NCBI RefSeq assembly: GCF_002943425.1 | Contig: NZ_PTRA01000001.1 | Coordinates: 2,604,001 to 2,668,000 of the forward strand | Reading direction: 5' to 3' | DNA from: Siphonobacter curvatus | GTDB lineage: Bacteria > Bacteroidota > Bacteroidia > Cytophagales > Spirosomataceae | Length of the DNA stretch: 64,000 bases | Shown here: positions 1 to 8,671 of the stretch, in pieces | Layout: the number at the start of each line of letters is the position of its first letter | Position numbering within the stretch: position 1 is the first letter of the stretch | Notes under the pieces: generated by a model | Seen by the model: the letters and a program-made list of their open reading frames with translations, nothing else | What the model was told of the DNA's origin: nothing | The model's database searches: none | Position numbers and translations under genes: made by a program

Positions 1-40
1 ACGGAACGTCTTCGATGATGATTTCTCTGAACTGAATCAT
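1..40 (-). CDS. 5' end of an unidentified gene, cut by the window edge
   Basis: The stop codon of the methyltransferase gene upstream on this strand overlaps an ATG in a TAATG arrangement, and an open frame runs from it to the window edge (13 codons, beginning MIQFREI). The one-base stop/start overlap suggests translational coupling with the methyltransferase. The fragment is too short to assign a family; that it is a gene at all is inferred from the junction. Confidence 0.45.
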   Translation of the reverse strand, partial: MIQFREIIIEDVP

Positions 41-777
41 TATTTATTTTCAGCCACTACGTACACACTGCTGCACAGATCCGGATATACCATACCCAGT
101 TGGAAACAGCCCTCCATATATTTATCGTCGATGATACCTGCTTCGAGGGCTTTATCCAATTGGAAGTTTGCCAGACCTTTGAAGAAAATACCACCCCGGT
201 GCACGACGCTTAAGCCCGCTTCCAGTACATCTTTTTCAAGGGTATCGAGGGAATACGTAATGCGGTGACCGTGCTTTACGTCAGCGGGCGTCAGAGCGGC
301 ATTGTGCGTCAGAAAGCCCATTTTCACGGCAATCTGACGAGAGCCTGCGTTGGCGTTAGGTACAATCAGGTACAGACGCCCCGTTGGGGTCAGGAACTGA
401 CGTACGCGAGCCATAATTTCAACCGGATTAATCAGGTGTTCCAGTACGTGCATGATGAAAATGGCATCGTACTTTTCGTCCGATTCAAACGTTTCAAAAA
501 GTCCGTTGATGAACTTTACTTTATCGCCTACCCGACCTTTGGTAATTGCCAGAAACTCCTCAGCGGCATCTACTACCGTCAGATCATCGAAACGCTTGGC
601 AAGAATGCTGGTAAACTCGCCGTACATGCAACCCAATTCCAAGGCCTTTCCTTCCCGCATGAATGGTTCCAGGGTACGCATCATATAATGACGCATCCGG
701 CGGTCAAATTCATAATCGTCGTAATCGGCAGTGATTTTATTCAGGTTTTCGTACTCAGCCTGCAGCGTCTGATCCAT
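40..777 (-). CDS. class I SAM-dependent methyltransferase
   Basis: A 245-residue protein with a Rossmann-type methyltransferase core. The glycine-rich SAM-binding motif I is ALELGCMYGEF (about residues 45-55), an acidic residue follows at the end of strand 2 (VVDAA), and the post-motif DAIFIMHVLEHL is typical of the Methyltransf_11/23/25 group. There is no signal peptide or membrane segment, so it is cytosolic. Substrate is unknown; being near a polysaccharide locus and next to an oxygenase, it might methylate a sugar or small molecule, but this is inference. Its stop overlaps the ATG of the next gene, and a hairpin separates it from the dioxygenase gene upstream. Confidence 0.85.
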   Translation of the reverse strand: MDQTLQAEYENLNKITADYDDYEFDRRMRHYMMRTLEPFMREGKALELGCMYGEFTSILAKRFDDLTVVDAAEEFLAITKGRVGDKVKFINGLFETFESDEKYDAIFIMHVLEHLINPVEIMARVRQFLTPTGRLYLIVPNANAGSRQIAVKMGFLTHNAALTPADVKHGHRITYSLDTLEKDVLEAGLSVVHRGGIFFKGLANFQLDKALEAGIIDDKYMEGCFQLGMVYPDLCSSVYVVAENK

Positions 778-807
778 AATCGTTGGTTGAATTGTTTAAA
801 TGAGAAA

Positions 808-833
808 CCCTTTCCAGCAGTTGCTGGAAAGGG
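808..833 (-). terminator. hairpin between dioxygenase and methyltransferase genes
   Basis: A perfect 12-bp inverted repeat (CCCTTTCCAGCA / TGCTGGAAAGGG) with a 2-nt loop. On the minus strand it follows the stop of the dioxygenase gene by about 100 nt and is followed by TTTCTCATTT, a moderate U-rich tail. It may end the dioxygenase transcript or attenuate read-through into the methyltransferase, whose start lies about 30 nt further on. Confidence 0.6.
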
Positions 834-931
834 ATTGGGTTTATTTTACTTCCGTATGTTGATCCGTCGGTCCTTTCAAAAAAGGTGCTTACGGATAATT
901 CACTTCTGAATTGGCCTGCAATTTAATGCAA

Positions 932-1747
932 TTAACCTTGTCCCGGAATATATAAGCGTTTTTCTGGTACTTGATACCACTCATCTAGGTCGGCAGGTAC
1001 GCGGGAGTTATAGCCCAGCAACTGTTTCACCAGCGGTGAGAAAGTAGCCGTACGCTCGTAACCGAAGTAGCGTGAGTAGTCAAACTGAGGTTTGAAGAAA
1101 GGCTTGGTAAACATCGGCGTCAAACCACGACGAATCTGATCGGTCTGGTTGGTACCAGCGGCGTGCCATACGTTCGAGTTGAACAAAACGATACTACCCT
1201 TTTTCGCTACCGCCTGTTCAGCTACGGCGAAAAATTGTTCGTCCGAAGGCTTTTCGGCGTATTTGTGGGAACCACTCATGAACCAGGTCGCTCCGTTTTC
1301 GGGCGTAAAGTCGTCGAGCATCACCAGCATATTCAGCATCAGATGCAAATCACCGCTCCAGGTACGAATGTCGCGGTGTACATTTCCTACGTAGGAAGAG
1401 GTTTCGGCCTTGAAGTTCATAACGCCCCCGAACGAGTTGAGGATGTATGGACCGTTATCGAAATAGGCCGTCATGTACTCGTGCAGAGGCATCTGCTCGA
1501 GGAACTTCATGAACGCACCTTCAAAAACTACCAAGTGGTGCGAGGTTCCGGCCGTGCGGTTTACAACGCCATTTTTAATCTGAATCTGACGGCACTCTTC
1601 CGTCGCTATATCCTGAGCCTTGATGAGTTCTTCACGGAAGTCATCTTCCAGTACTTCATTAAAAATCACCCAGCCCTTGGTGTCCATTTCTGACCGAAAG
1701 GTGTCCAGGTCCATAAGCTTGGGTTCTGTAGCTAATGCATTGTCCAT
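932..1747 (-). CDS. phytanoyl-CoA dioxygenase (PhyH) family protein
   Basis: A 271-residue Fe(II)/2-oxoglutarate-dependent oxygenase of the PhyH family, which hydroxylates small molecules using O2 and 2-oxoglutarate. The metal triad is visible: HRD gives H124 and D126, and the distal His is H195 in NVWHAAG; the 2-oxoglutarate-binding Arg is probably R206 or R207 in QIRRGLT. Length is normal for the family and there is no export signal. A good -7 promoter element lies just upstream. Substrate is unknown. Members occur in both secondary metabolism and surface-glycan modification, so the link to the nearby polysaccharide genes is only a possibility. Confidence 0.85.
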   Translation of the reverse strand: MDNALATEPKLMDLDTFRSEMDTKGWVIFNEVLEDDFREELIKAQDIATEECRQIQIKNGVVNRTAGTSHHLVVFEGAFMKFLEQMPLHEYMTAYFDNGPYILNSFGGVMNFKAETSSYVGNVHRDIRTWSGDLHLMLNMLVMLDDFTPENGATWFMSGSHKYAEKPSDEQFFAVAEQAVAKKGSIVLFNSNVWHAAGTNQTDQIRRGLTPMFTKPFFKPQFDYSRYFGYERTATFSPLVKQLLGYNSRVPADLDEWYQVPEKRLYIPGQG

Positions 1748-1769
1748 GACAGATTGGATTTGGTTTTCG

Positions 1770-1777
1770 CAAAGATA
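1770..1777 (-). promoter_or_regulatory. -7 element upstream of PhyH gene
   Basis: On the minus strand the sequence reads TATCTTTG followed by C, an exact match to the Bacteroidota -7 consensus TAnnTTTG, ending 22 nt before the ATG at 1747. A matching -33 TTTG at the usual spacing is not evident. Confidence 0.45.
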
Positions 1778-1840
1778 AACGGGATCAATTGTTGGAGGGG
1801 TGCCACAAAGTCATCCCATTAAAAAATAATTATCAGTTTT

Positions 1841-1966
1841 TTAATGACCTGCTGAGTATAAAGACTCTGCTTCGGCCAGTTCCTGGTACCAATCTCCGCG
1901 AATTTTAGCTCGTTCATGCTGGCTACTAAACTGGAATCGAATGCGGTTTGTTTTGGAAAAACAAAA
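1841..1966 (-). pseudogene. possible remnant of a coding sequence, no start codon
   Basis: One minus-strand frame is open for about 41 codons and ends in TAA. Its translation is protein-like (contains RAKIRGDWYQELAEAESLY, then SAGH and stop), rich in the charged and aromatic residues expected of a real C-terminus. No ATG is present, and the frame runs back into the parE terminator hairpin. It may be a leftover C-terminus of a deleted gene or chance. Family not recognised. Confidence 0.25.
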
Positions 1967-1997
1967 ACGCCTGATGAGGAGGTTCTCATCAGGCGTT
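1966..1997 (-). terminator. rho-independent terminator of parE
   Basis: A perfect 13-bp stem (AACGCCTGATGAG / CTCATCAGGCGTT) with a 6-nt loop begins about 10 nt after the parE stop codon on the minus strand and is followed by TTTTGTTTTTCC. This is a classic intrinsic terminator. Confidence 0.9.
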
Positions 1998-2006
1998 GAA
2001 CGTCGG

Positions 2007-3905
2007 TTAGGCTACTTCCAATATTTCCTCAACATCATCTTTTTCGATAATGAGGTTGTCAATGATAAACCGCTGACGGTCGGGCGTGTTTTTGCCCATG
2101 TAATAGCTTAACAACTTCGGAATCGTCGATTCTTTTTCCAGGATCACCGGTTCCAAACGCATGTCTTCACCAATGAACTTTCCAAATTCATCGGGAGAAA
2201 TTTCACCCAGGCCTTTAAATCGGGTGATCTCCACTTTACGTCCATTCGTAGAAAGCCGGGCTATCGCTTTCTGCTTCTCCTCTTCCGAGTAACAGTAAAT
2301 GGTATCCTCGTGCTTTTTCGGATTTCGTACCCGGAACAGGGGCGTTTCCAAAATGTACAGGTGACCATTCCGTACAATGTCAGGGAAGAATTGCAGGAAG
2401 AACGTCAGTAGCAACAAACGGATGTGCATTCCATCCACGTCGGCATCGGTAGCAATGACGATTCGGTTGAATCGAAGCGTATCCAGACCGGCTTCAATGT
2501 CCAACGCGTGTTGCAGCAGGTTAAACTCTTCGTTTTCGTACACAATCTTCTTGGTCAGTCCGAAGCAGTTCAGCGGCTTTCCGCGAAGACTGAATACGGC
2601 CTGCGTCTGTACATTTCGGGACTTCGTAATGGAACCCGATGCTGAATCTCCCTCCGTAATGAACAGGGTCGTTTCCAGACGATCTTCGGCTTTGGCATCC
2701 GGCAGGTGAATGCGGCAGTCGCGTAGTTTCTTGTTATGAACGCTGGCTTTTTTAGCCCGGTCATTTGCCAGCTTTTTGATTCCGGCAATTTCCTTCCGTT
2801 CCCGTTCCGACTGCTCGATGCGTTTTTTCATCGCCTCAGCAACCGCCGGATTTTTATGGAGGAAGTTGTCTAATTCCGTTTTCAAAAAGTCAACGATATG
2901 TCCGCGTACGGTTGGCGAGCTAGTATCTGGCGACATATTCGTCGAACCTAGTTTCGTCTTCGTCTGCGATTCGAATACGGGTTCCTGTACCCGCAGGGAG
3001 ACGGCCGCAGAGATACTGGCCCGGATATCTTCGGGTGCGTAATCTTTCTTGAAAAATTCGCGGGCTGTCTTGACTACGGCCTCTTTGAAAGCCGCCAGGT
3101 GCGTACCCCCCATAGTCGTATTCTGACCGTTCACGAACGAGTAGTATTCCTCGCCATACTGATTGCCGTGCGTCATGGCAATCTCAATATCATTTCCTTT
3201 CAGGTGGATGATGGGATAACGGATACTATCGGGATCCGTCTTACGTTCGAGCAAATCCAGCAGACCCCGCTGGGCTATGTACTTTTGGCCGTTAAACTGA
3301 ATCGTAAGCCCAGCATTTAGGTACGCATAGTTCCATATCTGGTTTTCCAGATACTGCGGAATGAAGTGGTAATTTTTAAATACCGTATTATCCGGTTCAA
3401 ACACCACGTGTGTTCCGTTCCGTTCCTTGGTTTCAATGGTACCTTTGGACTGACGCACAAGTTCGCCCTTCGAAAATTCAGCCCACTTAGCCTGACCATC
3501 CCGTACTGACTGAACCCGGAAAAAGGCCGAAAGGGCGTTGACTGCTTTTGTACCAACCCCGTTCAATCCTACTGATTTCTGGAAAGCTCCGGAGTCGTAT
3601 TTTCCACCCGTATTAATTTTGGAAACTACGTCGATGACTTTCCCCAACGGAATGCCCCGACCGTAGTCACGTACTTCCACACGGTGTTCGGCAATTTTCA
3701 CTTCAATGGTTTTGCCGAATCCCATGACGTGTTCGTCAATACAGTTGTCAATGACTTCTTTTACAAGTACGTAAATCCCGTCATCCGCCGAAGAGCCGTC
3801 TCCCAGTTTCCCAATATACATCCCCGGCCGCAGACGAATATGCTCTTTCCAGTCCAGCGAACGAATGCTATCTTCGGTGTAATCTGTTAATTTTTGTTCT
3901 GCCAT
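2007..3905 (-). CDS. parE: DNA topoisomerase IV subunit B (type IIA, GyrB/ParE family)
   Basis: A 632-residue ATPase subunit of topoisomerase IV, which decatenates daughter chromosomes with the ParC subunit. In order it has a GHKL ATPase domain ([10 protein letters not shown] about 50-59, GRGIP about 80, [15 protein letters not shown]), a transducer domain, and a C-terminal TOPRIM domain ([12 protein letters not shown] and [12 protein letters not shown]). The length fits the short ParE/GyrB class without the extra insert of gamma-proteobacterial GyrB. GyrB is the alternative; the short length and Cytophagales-like sequence favour ParE. parC is not in the window. It is a single-gene transcript with its own terminator, divergent from the polysaccharide locus. 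Confidence 0.9.
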   Translation of the reverse strand: MAEQKLTDYTEDSIRSLDWKEHIRLRPGMYIGKLGDGSSADDGIYVLVKEVIDNCIDEHVMGFGKTIEVKIAEHRVEVRDYGRGIPLGKVIDVVSKINTGGKYDSGAFQKSVGLNGVGTKAVNALSAFFRVQSVRDGQAKWAEFSKGELVRQSKGTIETKERNGTHVVFEPDNTVFKNYHFIPQYLENQIWNYAYLNAGLTIQFNGQKYIAQRGLLDLLERKTDPDSIRYPIIHLKGNDIEIAMTHGNQYGEEYYSFVNGQNTTMGGTHLAAFKEAVVKTAREFFKKDYAPEDIRASISAAVSLRVQEPVFESQTKTKLGSTNMSPDTSSPTVRGHIVDFLKTELDNFLHKNPAVAEAMKKRIEQSERERKEIAGIKKLANDRAKKASVHNKKLRDCRIHLPDAKAEDRLETTLFITEGDSASGSITKSRNVQTQAVFSLRGKPLNCFGLTKKIVYENEEFNLLQHALDIEAGLDTLRFNRIVIATDADVDGMHIRLLLLTFFLQFFPDIVRNGHLYILETPLFRVRNPKKHEDTIYCYSEEEKQKAIARLSTNGRKVEITRFKGLGEISPDEFGKFIGEDMRLEPVILEKESTIPKLLSYYMGKNTPDRQRFIIDNLIIEKDDVEEILEVA

Positions 3906-3936
3906 GAGTCAATTTTTCAAGCATTCAATCGTTCAT

Positions 3937-3944
3937 CAAAAATA
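3937..3944 (-). promoter_or_regulatory. -7 element of parE promoter
   Basis: The minus strand reads TATTTTTG, an exact TAnnTTTG match, about 31 nt upstream of the parE ATG. No clear -33 TTTG stands at the standard distance, so the call rests on the -7 element and position. Confidence 0.4.
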
Positions 3945-4155
3945 AGATTTGTTCAATTTCCATCATAGGAAAAATCGTATTTTAGGCAAATGTTAATTCT
4001 ATGAATGGTAGCTGAATTTAGGAATTTAGTGCTTTACTTTGTGGGCTTGAAGTGATTTTCGATCATCGCTTCAGTGGAAACTAGTTAGCTATCAGGTGTA
4101 TTTCCGAGTCCAACCCTTCCGGGAAAAAATCAATTTTAACCAAAAGAGAATCGAA

Positions 4156-6621
4156 ATGTTGCCCTTTGTTCGGCCTAGCGTCTTTAGAACTTTTCTTTTT
4201 GTCCCACTCCTTCAATCTGCATCAACTCTGAAACTAACACTTATTTCTGGCTTTTTGCTGTTCACTCAGCTGGTGTGGGCTCAGATCCCCCAATTACCTT
4301 ACCCTTCGTCCAGCTTACCTGCTAACTTTCCGATTCAGCAGCAACAGCCTACTCTGGTTAATCCAGGGAATACCAATCAGGTAGACAATGCCCAGCAACG
4401 GCAGTACATTCAGGATCAGCGAGCGAAAGCCCGTGAAGATTCTGTGCGTTTATTACGAGCTAATACAGAAGAGCCCGGTACGAAAGAACAAAAAATTAAG
4501 ATTTTTGGTGCCGATATCTTCTCAAATAAAAGCCTGGATATCGCTCCAATTACTAATATTCCTACCCCAAAAGGTTACATCTTAGGGGCTGGCGACCAGT
4601 TGATTATTAACGTGTATGGGGATCTGTACCGGGACATCAATATTCAGAAGACTATTACCCCTGAAGGGATCTTACAACTCGAACAGGTAGGCCCCATCTT
4701 CGTCAATGGTCTGACCATTGAAGCCGCTACAGAGCGGATTCGTGCGAAACTCGCCCGAATCTATCCCATTGGCCGCGGTATGGACATGAGTATCCGCATT
4801 GGTAACATCCGAAGTATTCGGATTAACTTCATTGGAGAAGTAGTCAATCCGGGTACGTACAATCTTCCTTCCCTAGCAACAGTCATGAACGCCCTGTATT
4901 TCTCAGGCGGCCCAACCGCTTCGGGATCGTTCCGTACCATTAACCTGATTCGCCGCAACCGTTCCGGTCAGGATACCGTATTCCGGACCATCGATTTGTA
5001 TAAATACCTGACGAAAGGTTTACGGATGAGCGACATCAGTCTGAAAGATGATGATGTCATTCAAATCCCCCCCTACCGGTCACGGGTAGAACTGACGTCT
5101 GGGGTAAAGAAGACGGGTTATTTCGAATTATTACCCGGCGAAAAACTCGGTGATTTAGTTGCATATGCTGGGGGTCTCGTAGAAGACGCGTACCGCCCTA
5201 CGATTACGATTCAACGCATTACACCCAATGGCCGTAAGTTTATTGATGTACGCGAAGAAGAAATGAATACGTTCGAAGTAATGAATGGTGACCGTGTAGG
5301 CATCAATCGTGTACCCGAACGCGAAGAAAATATGGTGGTGGTCAGTGGAGCCGTGTATATGCCCGGATCGTATCCGCTGGACCGTAACCCGACGGTAAAA
5401 GACCTGATTCGCCGGGCTGAAGGACCTAAACGTGATGCTTTTTTGGGTCGTGCGGCCATCCACCGTCAGAAAGATGATTTGACGGAAGAACTGATCCCCG
5501 TAAACCTAACCCGCATTCTCAACGGAAAAGATACCAACATCGTACTTAAACCTCTGGATCGCCTGGAAGTCGCCAGCGTAACCCAGTTGCGGGAAGGTAT
5601 GACGGTACGAATTTTAGGTGAAGTTAACACCCCTAAAGGTGACTCGGCGGAGACCAATGGCTACTATCCTTGGTTTGAAGGAATGACCGTTGAAGATCTT
5701 ATCATTACGGCGGGAAATCTACGGGCGGCGGCCTCTCCCAATCACATTGAAGTGATTCGCCCCAAACGTCTGGATTCCGACGATCCCAAACTCATTAATT
5801 CAACGCTGGCAGAAACGTTTACCCTGTCCATTAGCCGTGACCTGCGTTTGACAGATGAAGCTTCCAAGTTCCAGTTGAAACCCTATGACGTCGTATACGT
5901 ACGGGCTTCTCCCAACTTCGAAAATAACCAAGCGGCAAAAGTCGAAGGTCAGGTACGTACACCTGGTGATTACGGTCTGGTGGATCGCGACGAACGTATT
6001 TCGGATTTGATCAAGCGGGCTGGTGGACTTACGGCCTACGCTTACGTAGAAGGAGCTTCACTGATTCGCAGAACCAAGCTTACGAAAGCAGAAATTGATC
6101 AGCAGCAGAAAACTTTGAATACGATCAGTAACGATGGTCGGAAATCCGCTCTTCAAGCCGATGTAGTAGCCGAAAATAAAGAAGAAGCCATCGGTATCGA
6201 TTTGAAGAAAATTCTGGAAAAACCACATACGGATATTGACTTGATTCTTCAGGATGGAGATCTGTTGACGGTTCCGAAGTTTAACCCAACGATTAAAATT
6301 GAAGGTGAAGTACAGTTGCCTACGACAACCCGTTACACAAAAAATGTGGGCGTTGGCGAGTACATCTCACGGGCCGGTGGTTTTACTTCTCGTAGCGTGA
6401 AGAAACGTACGTACGTAATCTACGCAAATGGCTATGCCAAGAAGACGAAGCGATTCCTGTTCTTCAATTCGTATCCGGAAGTACGGCCTGGTTCTCGCAT
6501 CATCGTACCCGTACGTACGCAGGCCGACATTACAGCCGCACAGGTGATGGGTGTGATTGGTACCATCGGTGGTTCGCTTTCCGGCCTCTTGGGTATCTAC
6601 GCTATTCTCCGAACGTTATAA
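4156..6621 (+). CDS. SLBB-domain polysaccharide export protein (Wza-like)
   Basis: An 821-residue export protein that would form or gate the outer-membrane/periplasmic conduit for the polysaccharide. The ATG at 4156 is preferred over one 60 nt upstream because it puts the hydrophobic signal segment (LTLISGFLLFTQLVWA, then Q) nearer the N-terminus and follows a purine-rich AAAGAGAA. After a Q/P-rich linker comes the Poly_export domain (from about GYILGAGDQLIINVYGD), then several SLBB repeats recognisable by VSGAVYMPGSYPL, VEGQVRTPGDYGL and IEGEVQLPTTTRY. A glycine-rich hydrophobic C-terminus (about 795-818) may be a membrane anchor. It is much longer than E. coli Wza, as is usual for Bacteroidota SLBB proteins. 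First gene of the locus. Confidence 0.9.
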   Translation: MLPFVRPSVFRTFLFVPLLQSASTLKLTLISGFLLFTQLVWAQIPQLPYPSSSLPANFPIQQQQPTLVNPGNTNQVDNAQQRQYIQDQRAKAREDSVRLLRANTEEPGTKEQKIKIFGADIFSNKSLDIAPITNIPTPKGYILGAGDQLIINVYGDLYRDINIQKTITPEGILQLEQVGPIFVNGLTIEAATERIRAKLARIYPIGRGMDMSIRIGNIRSIRINFIGEVVNPGTYNLPSLATVMNALYFSGGPTASGSFRTINLIRRNRSGQDTVFRTIDLYKYLTKGLRMSDISLKDDDVIQIPPYRSRVELTSGVKKTGYFELLPGEKLGDLVAYAGGLVEDAYRPTITIQRITPNGRKFIDVREEEMNTFEVMNGDRVGINRVPEREENMVVVSGAVYMPGSYPLDRNPTVKDLIRRAEGPKRDAFLGRAAIHRQKDDLTEELIPVNLTRILNGKDTNIVLKPLDRLEVASVTQLREGMTVRILGEVNTPKGDSAETNGYYPWFEGMTVEDLIITAGNLRAAASPNHIEVIRPKRLDSDDPKLINSTLAETFTLSISRDLRLTDEASKFQLKPYDVVYVRASPNFENNQAAKVEGQVRTPGDYGLVDRDERISDLIKRAGGLTAYAYVEGASLIRRTKLTKAEIDQQQKTLNTISNDGRKSALQADVVAENKEEAIGIDLKKILEKPHTDIDLILQDGDLLTVPKFNPTIKIEGEVQLPTTTRYTKNVGVGEYISRAGGFTSRSVKKRTYVIYANGYAKKTKRFLFFNSYPEVRPGSRIIVPVRTQADITAAQVMGVIGTIGGSLSGLLGIYAILRTL

Positions 6622-6648
6622 TCGTAACTCCAGCCTTTCATAATAATT

Positions 6649-7767
6649 ATGGTAACAGAAGAATCTCATAAACCCGTACTTACGCCCAATGGGGAGGTGG
6701 CCGTTGTTGAGCCAGCTCCCTCATTTGACCCCCGGAAACTAATGAATACGGTCTCTACCGTATTCAAAACAATCCTCAAGTATTGGTGGTTATTACTGGT
6801 GTGTGTACTACTCGGCGGCTTAGGTGGTTGGATTTATGACCAGGTGAATGAAGTACCTGATCAGTATGAAGCCTCCCTGATCTTTAACCTGGAAAGTGGC
6901 TCAGGTAATTCGGAGCTTTCTAATTTCGCTAGTGCTTTGGGGATGTCAGCGGGTAGTTCAAGTGCGAATATGTTCTCGGGGCCAAACTTCATTTCCCTGT
7001 TTCGCTCCAAGAAAATTGGTAACCGCGTTATGTTGACGAAGGTCACGATTGGTAACAAAACGGATCTGCTCGCTAACTTTTACAAAGACCGTTCAGGAGC
7101 TCTGCGTCGAACGAAAAACGAAGAATACCTGGGTAAGAAATTCCGTTTCCCGGATAAGCCCATTAAGCAGTATTCAAATGCAGAAATGTCCTATCTGGAT
7201 ATGTTCCGTGATTACGCTTCGCAGGACTTGCAAATAGATAACGTAGACCGGAAGTCTAGTTTTATGGAGTTGTCCATCAAGACCGAATCCGATACGTTGT
7301 CAAAACTGATGGTGGAAACCTGGCTGGCTCGAATGACTGATTTCTACAAAGAAACGCAAAGTCAGAAAACGCTAGAATTGCTTGATCTAAACGTTCACCG
7401 TCGCGATTCGGTACTGACGAAACTAACCGGAGCTGAACGTAGATTAGCCTCATCTCAAGATTATAGTCAATACATGATTATGCCTTCGGGTCGGGTGAAC
7501 GAACAGCGGCTCACGCAGAACACGACTTATCTGCAAGGACTTTACATGGAGTCGATCCGGAACATCGATGCCTTGCGTACCTCGCTTATTCGGGAAAGCC
7601 CCTTAGTAATGATTATTGATGAGCCGACTTTTCCTTTGCCAGTTACTCCCTATCCCAAAGGAAAAGCCATTAAAATTGGGATTGCTCTAGGCATTGTGCT
7701 GTCATTGGCGGCCATGTTCCTGATTAATTCCTATCAAAACATGATGAAAAAATTACAGAATTCATGA
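6649..7767 (+). CDS. Wzz/Wzc-type chain-length and co-export protein without kinase domain
   Basis: A 372-residue inner-membrane protein of the Wzz/Wzc (PCP) superfamily, which sets chain length and bridges to the Wza-like export channel. Two membrane segments bracket a periplasmic region: about 44-63 (WWLLLVCVLLGGLGGWIY) and about 338-358, the latter preceded by the proline-rich stretch typical of the family (FPLPVTPYPKGKAIK). The protein ends about 12 residues after the second segment, so the C-terminal BY-kinase of Wzc is absent. Its stop overlaps the start of the ABC permease (ATGA), implying coupled translation. Confidence 0.85.
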   Translation: MVTEESHKPVLTPNGEVAVVEPAPSFDPRKLMNTVSTVFKTILKYWWLLLVCVLLGGLGGWIYDQVNEVPDQYEASLIFNLESGSGNSELSNFASALGMSAGSSSANMFSGPNFISLFRSKKIGNRVMLTKVTIGNKTDLLANFYKDRSGALRRTKNEEYLGKKFRFPDKPIKQYSNAEMSYLDMFRDYASQDLQIDNVDRKSSFMELSIKTESDTLSKLMVETWLARMTDFYKETQSQKTLELLDLNVHRRDSVLTKLTGAERRLASSQDYSQYMIMPSGRVNEQRLTQNTTYLQGLYMESIRNIDALRTSLIRESPLVMIIDEPTFPLPVTPYPKGKAIKIGIALGIVLSLAAMFLINSYQNMMKKLQNS

Positions 7768-8612
7768 CCCAGGAAACGATTATAGAACACGGCAGGTCGC
7801 AGAAGAACTACTGGTCTGAATTTTGGAAGTCTACCGAATTATTCTGGATTCTTGCCAAACGGGACATTACCGTTCGGTATAAACAAACGGTTCTGGGTAT
7901 TCTCTGGAGCGTCGTTCGCCCCGTACTCACTACGGCTGTCCTCTTTTTTGCGTTTGGTAAGGTAGCGGGGTTACAATTTGAACCGGGTGTACCGCCTAAG
8001 CTGGCTATTTTCGCGGGTGTACTCATCTGGAACTTCTTTGCTAACTCGCTTTCGCAGGTAAGCCACAGTATATTAAGTAATTCCAACCTGGTTTCGAAAG
8101 TCTACTTCCCCCGATTGATCCTACCGACTAGTTCAGTTATGGTCGGCTTCGTTGATTTTCTAGTTGGCTTTGCCTTAATTATTCCGATGTACATTTGGTA
8201 CTACTTCAAGCAGGATTTTACGCCCTCCTGGCAGCTGGTATTCTTACCTCTGTTTTTAGGGATGGCGTACCTGGCTTCGTTTGGTTTCGGACTATTTCTG
8301 GCGGTTATGAACGTGAAGTACCGTGACTTTACCCAGCTTACTCCTTTCATTATCCAGTTTGGATTCTATGCGTGTCCCGTGGCGTACTCGTCCATGAATA
8401 TTCGGCAATACGCTGATCAGTGGTGGTACCCGCTTTATAATATGAATCCCATCGTAGGAATTATTGATGGTTTTCGCTGGACACTTTTGGGCGGTACAGC
8501 TCCGTTCAACTGGGAAAGTTTTATCCCCAGTGTGATCATTATTCTAGTAGTTGTCTTCAGTTCTGTTGCTTTTTTCCGTAAACGCGAAAACGGTTTTGTT
8601 GACTATATTTAA
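7764..8612 (+). CDS. wzm: polysaccharide ABC transporter permease (Wzm/TagG family)
   Basis: A 282-residue ABC-2-type permease with about six membrane segments, the transmembrane half of an exporter that flips lipid-linked glycans. It starts with the cytosolic amphipathic region usual for the family, followed by the conserved WSVVRPVLTTAVLFFAFGKVAG and ends in FFRKRENGFVDYI, close to Wzm/RfbA/KpsM-like proteins. It overlaps the Wzz-like gene by four bases and is followed after 59 bp by its ATPase partner. Confidence 0.92.
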   Translation: MTQETIIEHGRSQKNYWSEFWKSTELFWILAKRDITVRYKQTVLGILWSVVRPVLTTAVLFFAFGKVAGLQFEPGVPPKLAIFAGVLIWNFFANSLSQVSHSILSNSNLVSKVYFPRLILPTSSVMVGFVDFLVGFALIIPMYIWYYFKQDFTPSWQLVFLPLFLGMAYLASFGFGLFLAVMNVKYRDFTQLTPFIIQFGFYACPVAYSSMNIRQYADQWWYPLYNMNPIVGIIDGFRWTLLGGTAPFNWESFIPSVIIILVVVFSSVAFFRKRENGFVDYI

Positions 8613-8671
8613 TCTTCAAAGCTTTTTTTCACCAATAGGTTGACTGGCTCCCTCCGTTAACCTTCCCTGTT

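Noticed and set aside
265-909. 214-codon open frame on the plus strand over the methyltransferase gene
   Set aside because: Antisense to a clear methyltransferase gene; its translation has no family character.
1163-1693. 176-codon plus-strand frame opposite the PhyH gene
   Set aside because: Antisense to a gene with an intact iron-binding triad; no start signal or homology seen.
4035-4041. TACTTTG as promoter of the polysaccharide locus
   Set aside because: One base short of TAnnTTTG and no -33 box at the right distance; position is plausible but evidence is too thin.
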